In this document: in pieces, positions 9,283-17,735 of the stretch
How positions within the stretch are numbered: position 1 is the stretch's first letter
Layout of the letters: every line of letters starts with the position of its first letter
NCBI GenBank assembly: GCA_028703945.1
Contig: JAQVLW010000005.1
Coordinates: 1 to 37,209 of the forward strand
Direction: 5' to 3'
DNA: 37,209 nt
Source of the DNA: Aliarcobacter sp.
GTDB lineage: Bacteria > Campylobacterota > Campylobacteria > Campylobacterales > Arcobacteraceae
Made by a program: the position numbers and the translations under genes
The notes under the pieces: generated by a model
Told to the model about the DNA's origin: nothing
Seen by the model: only the letters and a program-made list of their open reading frames with translations
Database searches by the model: none

Positions 9283-9314
9283 AAAAAAAGGCCTTTGTAG
9301 TATAAAATTAATTT

Positions 9315-9320
9315 ATTATA
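9315..9320 (-). promoter_or_regulatory. -10 element upstream of gyrA
   Basis: A perfect TATAAT on the minus strand lies 33 bases before the gyrA ATG, in the 144-base gap after ydcH. No good -35 is present at 17 bases. This fits the weak -35 requirement reported for Campylobacterota promoters, but makes the call less certain. Confidence 0.45.
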
Positions 9321-9377
9321 TCTAAAATGCGCTTAGCATAAGTTGTAATAAAATTTATAAAAATATAAATATAAAAA

Positions 9378-9407
9378 AAGGGATAAAAGCATAAACTTTC
9401 ATCCCTT
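9378..9407 (-). terminator. intrinsic terminator after the ydcH-like gene
   Basis: The arms 9378-9389 and 9396-9407 pair over 12 positions with a 6-base loop. The one non-Watson-Crick position is a G-U wobble only when read on the minus strand, and the minus-strand product ends in seven T. Both points indicate termination of the leftward transcript of the 71-aa gene, insulating gyrA. Confidence 0.8.
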
Positions 9408-9426
9408 ATTTTTAACTAACTAAAAA

Positions 9427-9642
9427 TTAATTTTCACTCTTATATTTAACAATTACAGAATAAATTTCATCTTTTAATTTTAATTTTTCTTTTTTCTTAG
9501 CTTCAATTTCAAATTGATCAGCATGTGATTCTTCTAGTTTTGCAATAACATCATCTAACTCATTATGTTTTTCAAAAAGTTTATGAAAGTGTCCATCTTT
9601 TTGTTTTAACTCTGTAATTACATCTCTGTATTCGTGAAACAT
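9427..9642 (-). CDS. YdcH family (DUF465) small coiled-coil protein
   Basis: A 71-aa, highly charged, mainly helical protein. The pattern HEYRDVITELKQKDGHFHKLFEKHNELDDVI, then a Lys/Glu-rich second helix with KLKDEIYSVI, is the DUF465/YdcH signature. The function of the family is unknown. It stands alone, with a TATAAT at 9672-9677, an AGGA ribosome-binding site and its own terminator, so it is very likely expressed as a single gene. Confidence 0.82.
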   Translation of the reverse strand: MFHEYRDVITELKQKDGHFHKLFEKHNELDDVIAKLEESHADQFEIEAKKKEKLKLKDEIYSVIVKYKSEN

Positions 9643-9671
9643 TTTGCATCCTATGTATTTAATTTTTTTGC

Positions 9672-9677
9672 ATTATA
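9672..9677 (-). promoter_or_regulatory. -10 element upstream of the ydcH-like gene
   Basis: TATAAT on the minus strand lies 29 bases before the ATG, in the 72-base gap after argJ. The upstream sequence is T/A-rich with no clear -35 at 17 bases. Confidence 0.45.
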
Positions 9678-9714
9678 CTATCTAAGTACTTAATTTTTTG
9701 TAAAAAGTTATTTA

Positions 9715-10896
9715 TTAGCTTCTATAATCTGCGTTAATTTCCACATATTTGTAACCTAAATCACATCCATATGCTATAAACTTACCCTCACCTAAACCAA
9801 TATCACAAATAATTTTATATTTATCTTTTTTTAATACTTCACCTGCTTTAGCTTCAGTTGCCGCATCAAAACAAATTTCACCTTTGTTAAAAACCACTAC
9901 ATCATTATATGAAATAACTAATTTTTCGTCATCACAATCAATTCTTGAAGCACCGATTGTTGAAGCAATTCTTCCAAAGTTTGGATCTTCTCCAAAAAGT
10001 GCAGTTTTTACTAATAATGAGTTTGATAAAGCTTTTGCAGCAATCATTGCTTGCTCATTTGAAACAGCATTTATAACTTCAAAGGCAGCAACTTTTTTTG
10101 CACCCTCACCATCTGCCACCATTAACATAGCCATATCATGCATTACAAGTCTTAAAACTTCTATAAATGCTTCTTTATCATAAGCTTTTGAATTACCATT
10201 TGATAAAACCATAACTGTATCATTTGTTGAAGTATCTCCATCAACTGAAATTGCATTAAAAGTAGTTTCACTATTTACTTTTAAAGCTTCCATAATATCA
10301 CTATAAGGAGCATCAGCATCTGTGCAAATAAAACAAAGCATAGTTGCAAGATTTGGGTTTATCATTCCAGCACCTTTAGCAACCGCTCCTATTTTAAAAG
10401 AAGTTCCATCTTCAAGTTTTACTTCATACATACAACTTTTAGGATATGCATCTGTAGTCATTATTGCTTTTGATAAATTTTCACCATTTTTAGAAGTTAA
10501 ATCAAAATTTTTTGCACCTGCTACAATTTTATCAATTGGTAAGGGATTACCAATAACTCCGGTACTACTCATAATTGGATTAACTAAATTAAAATCTAAT
10601 TGAGAAAATAATATATTAATATTTTCAATACCTTTTCTTCCAGTTAATGCATTAGCATTTTTTGAATTTATTAAAACAAAGTTTGTTTTAAATCCTTTTT
10701 CGTACTGTAAAAAATGTTTTAGTGGTGCTGCTTGAAATTTATTTTCAGTAAAAATTGCACCAACAGTACAAGGTTTATCACTATAAATAAACCCTAAATC
10801 ATTATTTCCATTTGGCTTAAGTCCAGCATGAATTCCATCACAATAAAATCCATCTATTTGATCAATATAACCTTTAATTGGTAAAATAGTAAACAT
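9715..10896 (-). CDS. argJ: bifunctional glutamate N-acetyltransferase / N-acetylglutamate synthase
   Basis: Catalyses the transacetylation of the cyclic arginine pathway, moving the acetyl group from N-acetylornithine to glutamate; bifunctional members also use acetyl-CoA. The autocleavage region AKGAGMINPNLATML is intact, with the Thr that becomes the N-terminal nucleophile of the beta chain. VDGDTSTNDT and the C-terminal ADYRS are also typical. The frame can start at ATG 10908, but GAGG would then abut the start codon. The ATG at 10896 is about 12 bases from it and gives a 393-aa protein starting MFTILPIKGYI, so I prefer it. The start lies 5 bases after the K+ channel stop, suggesting co-transcription with rpmB and the channel gene. 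Confidence 0.96.
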   Translation of the reverse strand: MFTILPIKGYIDQIDGFYCDGIHAGLKPNGNNDLGFIYSDKPCTVGAIFTENKFQAAPLKHFLQYEKGFKTNFVLINSKNANALTGRKGIENINILFSQLDFNLVNPIMSSTGVIGNPLPIDKIVAGAKNFDLTSKNGENLSKAIMTTDAYPKSCMYEVKLEDGTSFKIGAVAKGAGMINPNLATMLCFICTDADAPYSDIMEALKVNSETTFNAISVDGDTSTNDTVMVLSNGNSKAYDKEAFIEVLRLVMHDMAMLMVADGEGAKKVAAFEVINAVSNEQAMIAAKALSNSLLVKTALFGEDPNFGRIASTIGASRIDCDDEKLVISYNDVVVFNKGEICFDAATEAKAGEVLKKDKYKIICDIGLGEGKFIAYGCDLGYKYVEINADYRS

Positions 10897-10900
10897 AATT

Positions 10901-12028
10901 TTATACATCCTCTGGTTTTTTAGTTAAATTTATAATTTTTTTAGCTCTTACAATACCTTTTTGAGAACCTACTAACAATAATTTGCAATTTGCATTTATT
11001 GGCATAGTTCCCTTTGGCATTTGTATAAACTTTCCTTTTTCTTCAGTGATTCCAATTATTGAAACTTTTAATCTGTCTCTTAAATGTAAATCTTTTATCT
11101 CTTTATTCACTACCCAAGAATCTTCATTTACAAAAACTTCTTCCATATCTATTGGAGTATCTCTTTTATATAAAAATTCATCAAGAACATTTTCCATATC
11201 AGGTCTTATTGCCATTGCGGAAACTCTTTTTGCCATTAAAGAAGGAGTTGCTACAACTTTGTCAGCTCCAAGTTTTTTAAGCCTTATTTTTTCATTTTGC
11301 GTTTCTGCATTGGAAATAATTAAAAAAGGATTTCTTCCTAATTCTTTTTCATAAAGTCTAACAGAAGCTATTAAAGTAATATTATCTGAAATATTTTTTG
11401 ATAAAGAAATAGCACCTTTTGCTGAACTTAAATGTGATTTTAGAAAAGCAATTTCTTTATAAGGTTCTTCTTTTACAAAATAAGGATAATTATTTTCTTT
11501 CGCAATTTGTTCTATTTGATCACTAGGATCAACAACTACAAAAGGAATATGATTTTCTCTAAATTGTCTTGCCAATTGAGCTGTATATTCATTGTGATAA
11601 CAAATCACAAAATGTCTTCTTAATCTTGCTATTTTATAAAGCATTTTTCTTTCCTTTAATAATTCCCGTAAAGGTCCATTAGCAATAACATCAATTACGA
11701 TACCAACTGCAAAAATAAGACTTGCAAATCCAGATAACATCAAACATACTGTAAAAACTATAGTTTCATTTCTAAAATTTGATTCATTTAATGCACCAAA
11801 TCCTGTATTAGTTAATGTATATGCTGATTGAAATATTGCATGCATAATAGAATAGTCTTCAAGATAAACATATCCTAAAGTTCCTATCATCATTACAATC
11901 TGAATCAATATTAAGGGAAGTCTTAAAGGTTTGAGTTGAGAATAAATTAAGGGATTTAAATCGTATTGAGGTTTGGCTGTTCTTATTTCCCAGCCAATAG
12001 CCTTTTTTACTTTAGTAAAGATGCTCAT
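10901..12028 (-). CDS. two-TM potassium channel protein with RCK/TrkA-type domain
   Basis: A 375-aa inner-membrane ion channel. TM1 is at about residues 37-55, the pore helix and filter at 61-80, and TM2 at 88-116. Then come an RCK/TrkA_N-like Rossmann domain from about 139 and a TrkA_C-like domain in the last ~90 residues. The filter reads TNTGFG (73-78), a relative of the canonical TVGYG. The expected GXGXXG nucleotide motif is replaced by residues around CYHNEY (143-148), so NAD binding may be lost or altered. The H. pylori channel HP0490 also lies beside rpmB and, as I recall, has a TGFG filter. The gene begins 22 bases after rpmB and almost touches argJ. Confidence 0.88.
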   Translation of the reverse strand: MSIFTKVKKAIGWEIRTAKPQYDLNPLIYSQLKPLRLPLILIQIVMMIGTLGYVYLEDYSIMHAIFQSAYTLTNTGFGALNESNFRNETIVFTVCLMLSGFASLIFAVGIVIDVIANGPLRELLKERKMLYKIARLRRHFVICYHNEYTAQLARQFRENHIPFVVVDPSDQIEQIAKENNYPYFVKEEPYKEIAFLKSHLSSAKGAISLSKNISDNITLIASVRLYEKELGRNPFLIISNAETQNEKIRLKKLGADKVVATPSLMAKRVSAMAIRPDMENVLDEFLYKRDTPIDMEEVFVNEDSWVVNKEIKDLHLRDRLKVSIIGITEEKGKFIQMPKGTMPINANCKLLLVGSQKGIVRAKKIINLTKKPEDV

Positions 12029-12050
12029 GTAAGCACTTTTCTAGAGCCTT

Positions 12051-12239
12051 TTATGAGTGTTTTTTAAGAGTTCTTAGCTCTTTTGCAGAAACTTTTAATT
12101 TTGTTGTAGTTCCATCATCTAATGTAACTCTAACTGTTCTAATATTTGGTAAAAATCTTCTTTTTGTTCTGTTTTTTGCGTGACTTACGTTGTTACCAGA
12201 CATAGGTCCTTTTCCAGAGATTGCACATCTTCTTGCCAT
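12051..12239 (-). CDS. rpmB: 50S ribosomal protein L28
   Basis: A 62-aa basic ribosomal protein of the large subunit. [25 protein letters not shown] with RRFLPN following is the standard L28 beginning, and the C-terminus [12 protein letters not shown] fits. GAAGGAA precedes the ATG. It begins 62 bases downstream of the glycan cluster and probably opens the rpmB-channel-argJ transcript. Confidence 0.98.
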   Translation of the reverse strand: MARRCAISGKGPMSGNNVSHAKNRTKRRFLPNIRTVRVTLDDGTTTKLKVSAKELRTLKKHS

Positions 12240-12273
12240 TTTGTATTCCTTCTATAGTGAAAAATATTTGCGT

Positions 12274-12279
12274 ATTGTA
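12274..12279 (-). promoter_or_regulatory. -10 element upstream of rpmB
   Basis: TACAAT (preceded by GG) on the minus strand lies 34 bases before the rpmB ATG, in the only gap (62 bases) between the glycan cluster and rpmB. No convincing -35 is seen. A weak inverted repeat, CTTAA-N5-TTAAG (12281-12295), lies just upstream but has no T-run to act as a terminator. Confidence 0.4.
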
Positions 12280-12301
12280 CCTTAATTTTCTTAAGTTATA
12301 T

Positions 12302-13171
12302 TTAAATATTCTTTATTAACTGGTTAATTTTTTCTAAACTACTTTGAAGAGTAAATTCAAAAGCTAATTTTCTATTTTCTTTCTGAATCATTTTTAAATC
12401 ATTTTCATTTAATAATATAGCATCTATTTTAAAAGCAATACTTTGATCTGTCGGCGAATCCATCGAAGCAAACACATCAACTATTTCTTTTGCATCATTA
12501 TCTAAACTAACAAAAACTACACACTTACAATACATTGCTTTTATTATATTTGTTGAAAATGATTTATTATAAGTTGGTAATAAAAATATATCTGAAGATA
12601 AAAACAAGTTCTCAATATTAGAATAATTTTCTAATAAAATTATTCTATCTTGAAGATTAGAATACTTTGAAATTTGAAAATTTAAATTAGCAATTTGTTT
12701 TTTCTCACCAGCAATTATAATTTTAAAATCACTATAATTAATAGAAGAACAAATATCCAAGAATTCTTTTACTCCCGATGATTTAAAGTTTTTTGCAGTA
12801 AAAAAAATAAGCTTAGTGTCCAAATCTATTTGTAATTCTTCACAAATCTTTGCTTTTACCTCTTTTGTATTTTTATATTCAATATTTATACTTGGATAAA
12901 TTACTTTTATTTTTTCTTGAGAGATTTTAGTTTTTTCAATAATTTTATTCATTAAATCAAAAGAATTTGTAATAGTTATTTTTGCATTTTTAATATTTTC
13001 AATAGATTTATCATCTAAAATACCTGTATGAAAATACACATCTGCATACTTCTTTTTACTAAATAAAGAAGATAGTAAATTTCTTTTTTTTAAAACTTTT
13101 ATATTTTCTTGTTTTTTTAATTCTTCGATTAACAAACTTGTTGATTTGTATGAGATTGTTATTTTATTCAT
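12302..13171 (-). CDS. short GT4-like glycosyltransferase with substituted EX7E motif
   Basis: A 289-aa GT-B fold protein resembling family 4 transferases in its C-terminal half: LIFFTAKNFKSSGVKEFLDI, FKIIIAGEKKQ, and LFLSSDIFLLPT. The N-terminal acceptor domain is only about 110 residues, much shorter than usual. At the EX7E position that normally contacts the nucleotide-sugar donor it has KSFSTNIIK, so both glutamates are lysines. It may be catalytically dead, use a different donor, or act as a partner of another transferase. It overlaps the GT2 gene by 8 bases and ends the long leftward run. Codons are extremely AT-rich. I see no frameshift, so it appears maintained as an intact gene. Confidence 0.75.
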   Translation of the reverse strand: MNKITISYKSTSLLIEELKKQENIKVLKKRNLLSSLFSKKKYADVYFHTGILDDKSIENIKNAKITITNSFDLMNKIIEKTKISQEKIKVIYPSINIEYKNTKEVKAKICEELQIDLDTKLIFFTAKNFKSSGVKEFLDICSSINYSDFKIIIAGEKKQIANLNFQISKYSNLQDRIILLENYSNIENLFLSSDIFLLPTYNKSFSTNIIKAMYCKCVVFVSLDNDAKEIVDVFASMDSPTDQSIAFKIDAILLNENDLKMIQKENRKLAFEFTLQSSLEKINQLIKNI

Positions 13172-13931
13172 CTTTATCTTTCTTTATACTCTTTTGATTA
13201 TTTAATTCATATAATTTTGCTTCTTTTAAAAATGCATAATAAGAATTATTTATAGCTGCAATAAATCCTCTTGTTCCATTAAAAAATCCTCTTTTGATGA
13301 AAAATGATTTAAAAAAAGATAATGGAAAAACAAAAATTAATTTTAATAATGAAGCTTTTTTATTTTTCTCAAATTTTTCTTGCGCTCGTAAAGAAGAATA
13401 TTCATTTATTTTATTTAAATGGGTTTTTAAATTCAACGTTCCATAATCATAAATAAAACCTTTAGCTTTTGCTATTTTACCTTTTACAACTATTGATTCA
13501 TGAACTAATTTCTTTGGATAAAATCCAACACTTTTTCTAAAAAATCTAATTCTTCTGTTAAATTTTGACTTTTCACTATTAAATTTTCCAAGATATAAAC
13601 TTGAAATCTTTATATTTAATCCATCAATTTTATTTTTTTCAATTATATCAACAATCTCATTTTTTAGTTCATTTGTTAATTGCTCATCAGCATCAAGATT
13701 TAAAACCCATTCATTTGAACATAAATTCTTTGCATACTCTTTTTGATTTGCAAATCCTTTCCACTCTTGATAAAAAACTTTATTTGTATATTTTCTTGCA
13801 ATTTCTAAAGTATTATCGATACTTCCACTATCAACAACTATAATCTCATCAAAATCTTTTACACTTTCTAAAACTCTTTGAATATGTTTTTCTTCATTCT
13901 TACAAATAATATAAACTGATGCTTTTATCAT
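13164..13931 (-). CDS. family 2 glycosyltransferase (WaaE/KdtX-like)
   Basis: A 255-aa GT-A fold transferase that probably adds a hexose to the LPS/LOS core at the cytoplasmic membrane face. It begins ASVYIICKNEEKHIQRVLES, with VDSGSIDNT and a metal-binding DXD as Asp80-Ala-Asp82 in NLDADEQL. The following RIRFFRK...KLVHESIVVKG region is like WaaE/KdtX beta-glucosyltransferases. Residues ~194-225 contain a hydrophobic/aromatic stretch (LLKLIFVFPLSFFKSFFI) that may anchor it to the membrane. The ATG overlaps the preceding deacetylase stop in an ATGA junction, with AGGA 8 bases upstream. The family is certain; the acceptor sugar is unknown. Confidence 0.87.
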   Translation of the reverse strand: MIKASVYIICKNEEKHIQRVLESVKDFDEIIVVDSGSIDNTLEIARKYTNKVFYQEWKGFANQKEYAKNLCSNEWVLNLDADEQLTNELKNEIVDIIEKNKIDGLNIKISSLYLGKFNSEKSKFNRRIRFFRKSVGFYPKKLVHESIVVKGKIAKAKGFIYDYGTLNLKTHLNKINEYSSLRAQEKFEKNKKASLLKLIFVFPLSFFKSFFIKRGFFNGTRGFIAAINNSYYAFLKEAKLYELNNQKSIKKDKDE

Positions 13932-14713
13932 AATTTATTCCTAATTCTAGTAACTTTTAATAAAAAATCTACAAAACTTTCTGTTCCCAAAATTCCAATT
14001 CTTTTTATTATAAAAGGATTATCATTTTTTTCAAATAAGCCTCTTTTTACTACTGTTGCATTTTTATATCCAATTTCTTCAACGGACTGAATAATATTAT
14101 CATTAAATTTTCCATAAGGATAAGCAAATGCTTCGCACTCTTTTTTAGTAATTTTTTCAATTTCTTCTTTAGACTTTTTAAGTTCAATAAATAATTGTTC
14201 ATCATTTATTGTTGATAAATTTACATGAGATAAAGTATGTGAACCAAACTCTATTAAACCTGTATTTTGCATTTGTAAAATTTGTTCATTATTTAATAAA
14301 TTTGATAAAATAGAAGTATTTTTTTCTTCCCAATTATTTATTGATTGATTTGGGACTAAATAAATAGTTGCTTTAAAATTGTATTTTTTTAGAATTGGAA
14401 AAGCATTTATAAAATTATCTTCATATCCGTCATCAAAAGTTACTATAAATGACTTTTTAGGAATTTCATCTAGTTTAATAAGCTCTGAAATTGTAAATGA
14501 ATTCCATTTATTATCATAAAACCATTTCATTTGTTTCTCAAAATCTTTTGGTTTTACTCTCCATTTATTATGTTTTTCATTTTCAATATGTTCACTAATA
14601 CTATGATACATTAAAACTCTAGCTTTTTTATAACTTTGTGGTAATCTCCACCAGTTATATCTAGCAGATAAAGCGATCAATAAAACTAAAATTATACTAA
14701 TTATGTAAATCAT
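13928..14713 (-). CDS. membrane-anchored polysaccharide deacetylase (NodB family), distal copy
   Basis: A 261-aa carbohydrate esterase family 4 protein that removes N-acetyl (or similar) groups from a glycan. Residues 1-17 form one hydrophobic N-terminal segment that likely anchors it with the catalytic domain in the periplasm. Motifs: VLMYHSISEH, TFDDGYEDN with Asp94/Asp95 (base and metal ligand), GSHTLSH with metal ligands His159 and His163, and FAYPYGKF near 197. All are intact. It is a clear paralog of the gene at 17732-18544, sharing the N-terminal layout and an aromatic WWR at the membrane edge. It lies 4 bases after a GT4 gene. The substrate is not identifiable; amino-sugar residues of the LOS/LPS are the natural guess. 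Confidence 0.88.
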   Translation of the reverse strand: MIYIISIILVLLIALSARYNWWRLPQSYKKARVLMYHSISEHIENEKHNKWRVKPKDFEKQMKWFYDNKWNSFTISELIKLDEIPKKSFIVTFDDGYEDNFINAFPILKKYNFKATIYLVPNQSINNWEEKNTSILSNLLNNEQILQMQNTGLIEFGSHTLSHVNLSTINDEQLFIELKKSKEEIEKITKKECEAFAYPYGKFNDNIIQSVEEIGYKNATVVKRGLFEKNDNPFIIKRIGILGTESFVDFLLKVTRIRNKL

Positions 14714-14717
14714 TATA

Positions 14718-15704
14718 TTACTTTAATAAGCTTTTGTATGCTTCTAAATATTTACTTGCCATTTTTTCTATACTATATTCATCTTTTTTATCTTTAACTT
14801 TTGCAAATAATTGTTCATATTTATCATAGTTTTCATGTACATCTTTTAATTTATTAATAAAAGCTTTTATTGAATTTTCAAAAACTAGTTTTTCTCCCAA
14901 TAACTCTTTATGATTTGCAATATCCGTTGCCACTAAAACTTTTGCATAAAAGATCCCTTCAATTAAAGCTAAAGATAGCCCTTCTTCGCTAGAAGATATA
15001 ATTTGCAAATCACTATTATAAATATAATCATGAACATTTTTAACAAAACCTACCAACTCTACTTTTTCTTGTAAATTTAATGAATTTATTAAATTTTGTA
15101 ATTCTTGTTTTTGTTCACCTTCTCCTATAATATTTAATTTAAAATCAAAATCAACCTTTGATAAAGCATTAATTAAAGTGTGAAATCCTTTTACAGGAGC
15201 TAATCTTCCAACACCAACTATATTAAATGTGTTATTTTTATCAAAATTAATCGCATCTTTAAAAGGTATTCCATTTGGTATAGTAATATTTTTTTTAGCA
15301 TTTGTATAAATTCTTGTTTCATCAGAAACTGCAACACCTAAATCGGCTAATGCAAATTTTTTCTTAACTATTGGATTATGTCTTGTACCCACTATCGGTA
15401 TTTTTTTACCAATAAAAAATATTGCATTATATATAACCTCTAACTCTTTTGTATTATGAATATGAATAATATCTGGATTAATTCTTTCTATAATTTTTGC
15501 TATTTTATATAAAAAAAATGGGTTATATCTATTTTTCTCAAAATCAACTTCAACTAAATTTACACTTTCATCTATATAAGGTTTAATTTTATTTGTTGTT
15601 AATAGATGAACTTCATGCTCTTTTGCAAATTCATTACACAAATCAACACAAACTTTTTCTGTACCAGCAAATTGAACCCAATGTAAAGTATGTAAAATAA
15701 TCAT
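14718..15704 (-). CDS. GT4 family glycosyltransferase, distal copy
   Basis: A 328-aa GT-B transferase beginning MIILHTLHWVQFAGTEKVCVD, with DIIHIHNTKELEV and GTRHNPIV in the acceptor domain. The donor domain carries FNIVGVGRLAPVKGFHTLI, FKLNIIGEGEQKQEL and SSSEEGLSLALIEGIFYAK, with an intact EX7E. It is a paralog of 16746-17735: both share RYNPF at the same position, the VGRL-KGF block, the IIGEG-QK block and the final EGL-L-LIEGI block. It overlaps the CgeB-like gene stop by 4 bases and is followed after 4 bases by a NodB deacetylase. Confidence 0.88.
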   Translation of the reverse strand: MIILHTLHWVQFAGTEKVCVDLCNEFAKEHEVHLLTTNKIKPYIDESVNLVEVDFEKNRYNPFFLYKIAKIIERINPDIIHIHNTKELEVIYNAIFFIGKKIPIVGTRHNPIVKKKFALADLGVAVSDETRIYTNAKKNITIPNGIPFKDAINFDKNNTFNIVGVGRLAPVKGFHTLINALSKVDFDFKLNIIGEGEQKQELQNLINSLNLQEKVELVGFVKNVHDYIYNSDLQIISSSEEGLSLALIEGIFYAKVLVATDIANHKELLGEKLVFENSIKAFINKLKDVHENYDKYEQLFAKVKDKKDEYSIEKMASKYLEAYKSLLK

Positions 15705-16762
15705 ATTTTTTCACCTTGTTTAAATTTATACTCACTCCACTCATAATTATTGCAATTTTTATCATCAAATAATAACTCTAACATATACTTTGTAGTTCGT
15801 TTTGCATTTGTAATTTCGTAAGTTTTAGCTTGACCTTTTTTAGCAATATCTATAAATCTATTATCTTCTAAATAATATTTTAATTTTTCAAAACAATCAT
15901 TTGGAGTATCAAAATATACAATATCAACTCCATCTTCATAAAGTTTTTCAAATCCTTTTATTCGTGGAGAAAACGTACAAATTCCTGAACCTAAAAATTG
16001 TGCCATTCTATCAGAAGCACCAAGAATCTTATCTTCATTTGTTTTTTCTAAATTATCATCCCTATTAAAATTAATTGCAATTTTAGTTTTAGCAATTACT
16101 TTGTGAAAATCATTACCAAAAATTGATGGATTACCCAATGAAGCGAAAACTTGAAGTTTTATATTTTCTTTATCACAAAATTCTTTTAATAATAGTGCAA
16201 ATTTTGTTCTAACATCTTCGTTATAATCCCTTGCAATATATATTACATCTTCAGTTTTTTCTATGTCTAAACTTTTGTCAAAAGCTGGATCAGAGATATT
16301 TGGGAAAAAAGAGAATATTGCATTTGAATATTTCTTTGATAAATTTTGTAAATCTTTTGCATTGGCATAATAAAAAACATCCATACAATCTAATTTATCA
16401 AAAAAACTATCTTTTTCTTGTAAATGGTCAACATACCATTGTACAATTTTTATTTTTGGTAAGATTTTTTTTATAGTAATTAAAGTCTCTTTATCTATCT
16501 TTTCTGCTTTTGCTAAAAATAGAATATCTGCATCTATATTTTTGCAAATATCAATTAATTTTTTATTCATTTTTTTTAATCCACTATCTTTTAAACCAAA
16601 AAATCGTGAATTTCTTTCTATATCTCTGTAACTAAAATCATAAACAAAATGCCCATTTTGCATTAAACCGTGGCTTATTTTTCTTTCTAGTCCATAAAAA
16701 AAATTTCCATTATCTTTCTCATTAAAAATACCACAATGAACTATTTTATAATGCTTTTGCAT
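15701..16762 (-). CDS. CgeB-like glycosyltransferase
   Basis: A 353-aa protein related to the CgeB / Glyco_trans_1_2 type of GT-B transferases. It begins HYKIVHCGIFNEKDNGNFFYG and has an N-terminal domain with DILFLAKAEKIDKETL. In the C-terminal domain, INFNRDDNLEKTNEDKILGASDRMAQFLGSG and SPRIKGFEKLYEDGVDIVYF are typical of the family, followed by DCFEKLKYYLED. It has no signal peptide, so it should act at the inner face of the membrane. It sits at the centre of the mirrored NodB-GT4-X-GT4-NodB block and overlaps both neighbours (17 and 4 bases). The donor and acceptor sugars cannot be read from the sequence. Confidence 0.78.
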   Translation of the reverse strand: MQKHYKIVHCGIFNEKDNGNFFYGLERKISHGLMQNGHFVYDFSYRDIERNSRFFGLKDSGLKKMNKKLIDICKNIDADILFLAKAEKIDKETLITIKKILPKIKIVQWYVDHLQEKDSFFDKLDCMDVFYYANAKDLQNLSKKYSNAIFSFFPNISDPAFDKSLDIEKTEDVIYIARDYNEDVRTKFALLLKEFCDKENIKLQVFASLGNPSIFGNDFHKVIAKTKIAINFNRDDNLEKTNEDKILGASDRMAQFLGSGICTFSPRIKGFEKLYEDGVDIVYFDTPNDCFEKLKYYLEDNRFIDIAKKGQAKTYEITNAKRTTKYMLELLFDDKNCNNYEWSEYKFKQGEKI

Positions 16763-17735
16763 CTTTGAAACCTTTATAATACTCTAGTAAATTTTTTATG
16801 TAATCATCAAAATTAAATTTTAATTGAGAATCAATATGTTTTTTTTGAAAATCTTCACAATAATAATCATATTTGTCATAAATCTTTGTAATAACATCTG
16901 AAAAGTTATCAATATCAACTAGATAATCTTTATCTAATATTTCTACAATTCCTCCAACGGGTGTTGAAATAATTACAGGACTATACAAAATACCTTCAAT
17001 TAAAGTCAAAGGCAGACCTTCACTTAATGATGACATAACTTGCAGATGACTATTTAATAAATATTGAGGAATATTATCTTTAAATCCTAAAAGTGAAACT
17101 TTTTGATTAAGATTTTTAGAGTTAATTAATTCCTCTAACTTATCTTTTTGATTTCCTTCGCCAATAATATTTAAATGAAAATCAAATTCTAACTTTGAAA
17201 CTTCTTCAATAAGCCTATCAAAACCTTTTATAGTATCAAGTCTCCCAACAGCTAGTATTGTAAATATATCATCTTTAATTGGTGTTAAATTGTGATTTTT
17301 TTTGATTCCAAAATATAAAACCTTACTTGAATGTGTAATTGTATTCGCAACCTTTAAAGAAACACTTATTACATTCTTAATTTTATTAAAAATTTTTCCT
17401 TTTCTACTATTATGTTTTGTTGCAATATGTATAAAAGAAGTAATAAATTTATTAATAAAATATGTAATTTGAGATGCTTTTGCCCCATGGGTATGAACAA
17501 TATCATAATTTTTAACTATTTTAGAAATTTCTAAATATAAAAAAGGGTTATATCTTTTATCATAAGACTTATACTCAAAAATTTTAACTTTATTTGAAAC
17601 TTTATCTTTATATTTACATCCAAAAGGAACAATTAATAAAGTATCATGTTCTTTACTAATCTCATTTATAGAATCAACTACTATCTTTTCAACTCCACCA
17701 TAAATAGTCGAACAAGAAAAATAACATATTTTCAT
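16746..17735 (-). CDS. GT4 family glycosyltransferase, proximal copy
   Basis: A 329-aa GT-B transferase beginning MKICYFSCSTIYGGVEKIVVD, with DIVHTHGAKASQ and ATKHNSRKGK in the acceptor half. The donor half has ILAVGRLDTIKGFDRLI, FHLNIIGEGNQKDKL, and SSLSEGLPLTLIEGILYSP with an intact EX7E, then STPVGGIVEIL. It is a paralog of 14718-15704. It is coupled to the preceding deacetylase by a 4-base overlap and to the CgeB-like gene by a 17-base overlap. Confidence 0.89.
   Translation of the reverse strand: MKICYFSCSTIYGGVEKIVVDSINEISKEHDTLLIVPFGCKYKDKVSNKVKIFEYKSYDKRYNPFLYLEISKIVKNYDIVHTHGAKASQITYFINKFITSFIHIATKHNSRKGKIFNKIKNVISVSLKVANTITHSSKVLYFGIKKNHNLTPIKDDIFTILAVGRLDTIKGFDRLIEEVSKLEFDFHLNIIGEGNQKDKLEELINSKNLNQKVSLLGFKDNIPQYLLNSHLQVMSSLSEGLPLTLIEGILYSPVIISTPVGGIVEILDKDYLVDIDNFSDVITKIYDKYDYYCEDFQKKHIDSQLKFNFDDYIKNLLEYYKGFKDAKAL

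Noticed and set aside
10897-10908. Upstream ATG for argJ adding four residues
   Set aside because: GAGG would directly touch the start codon; the ATG at 10896 is about 12 bases away and is more plausible.
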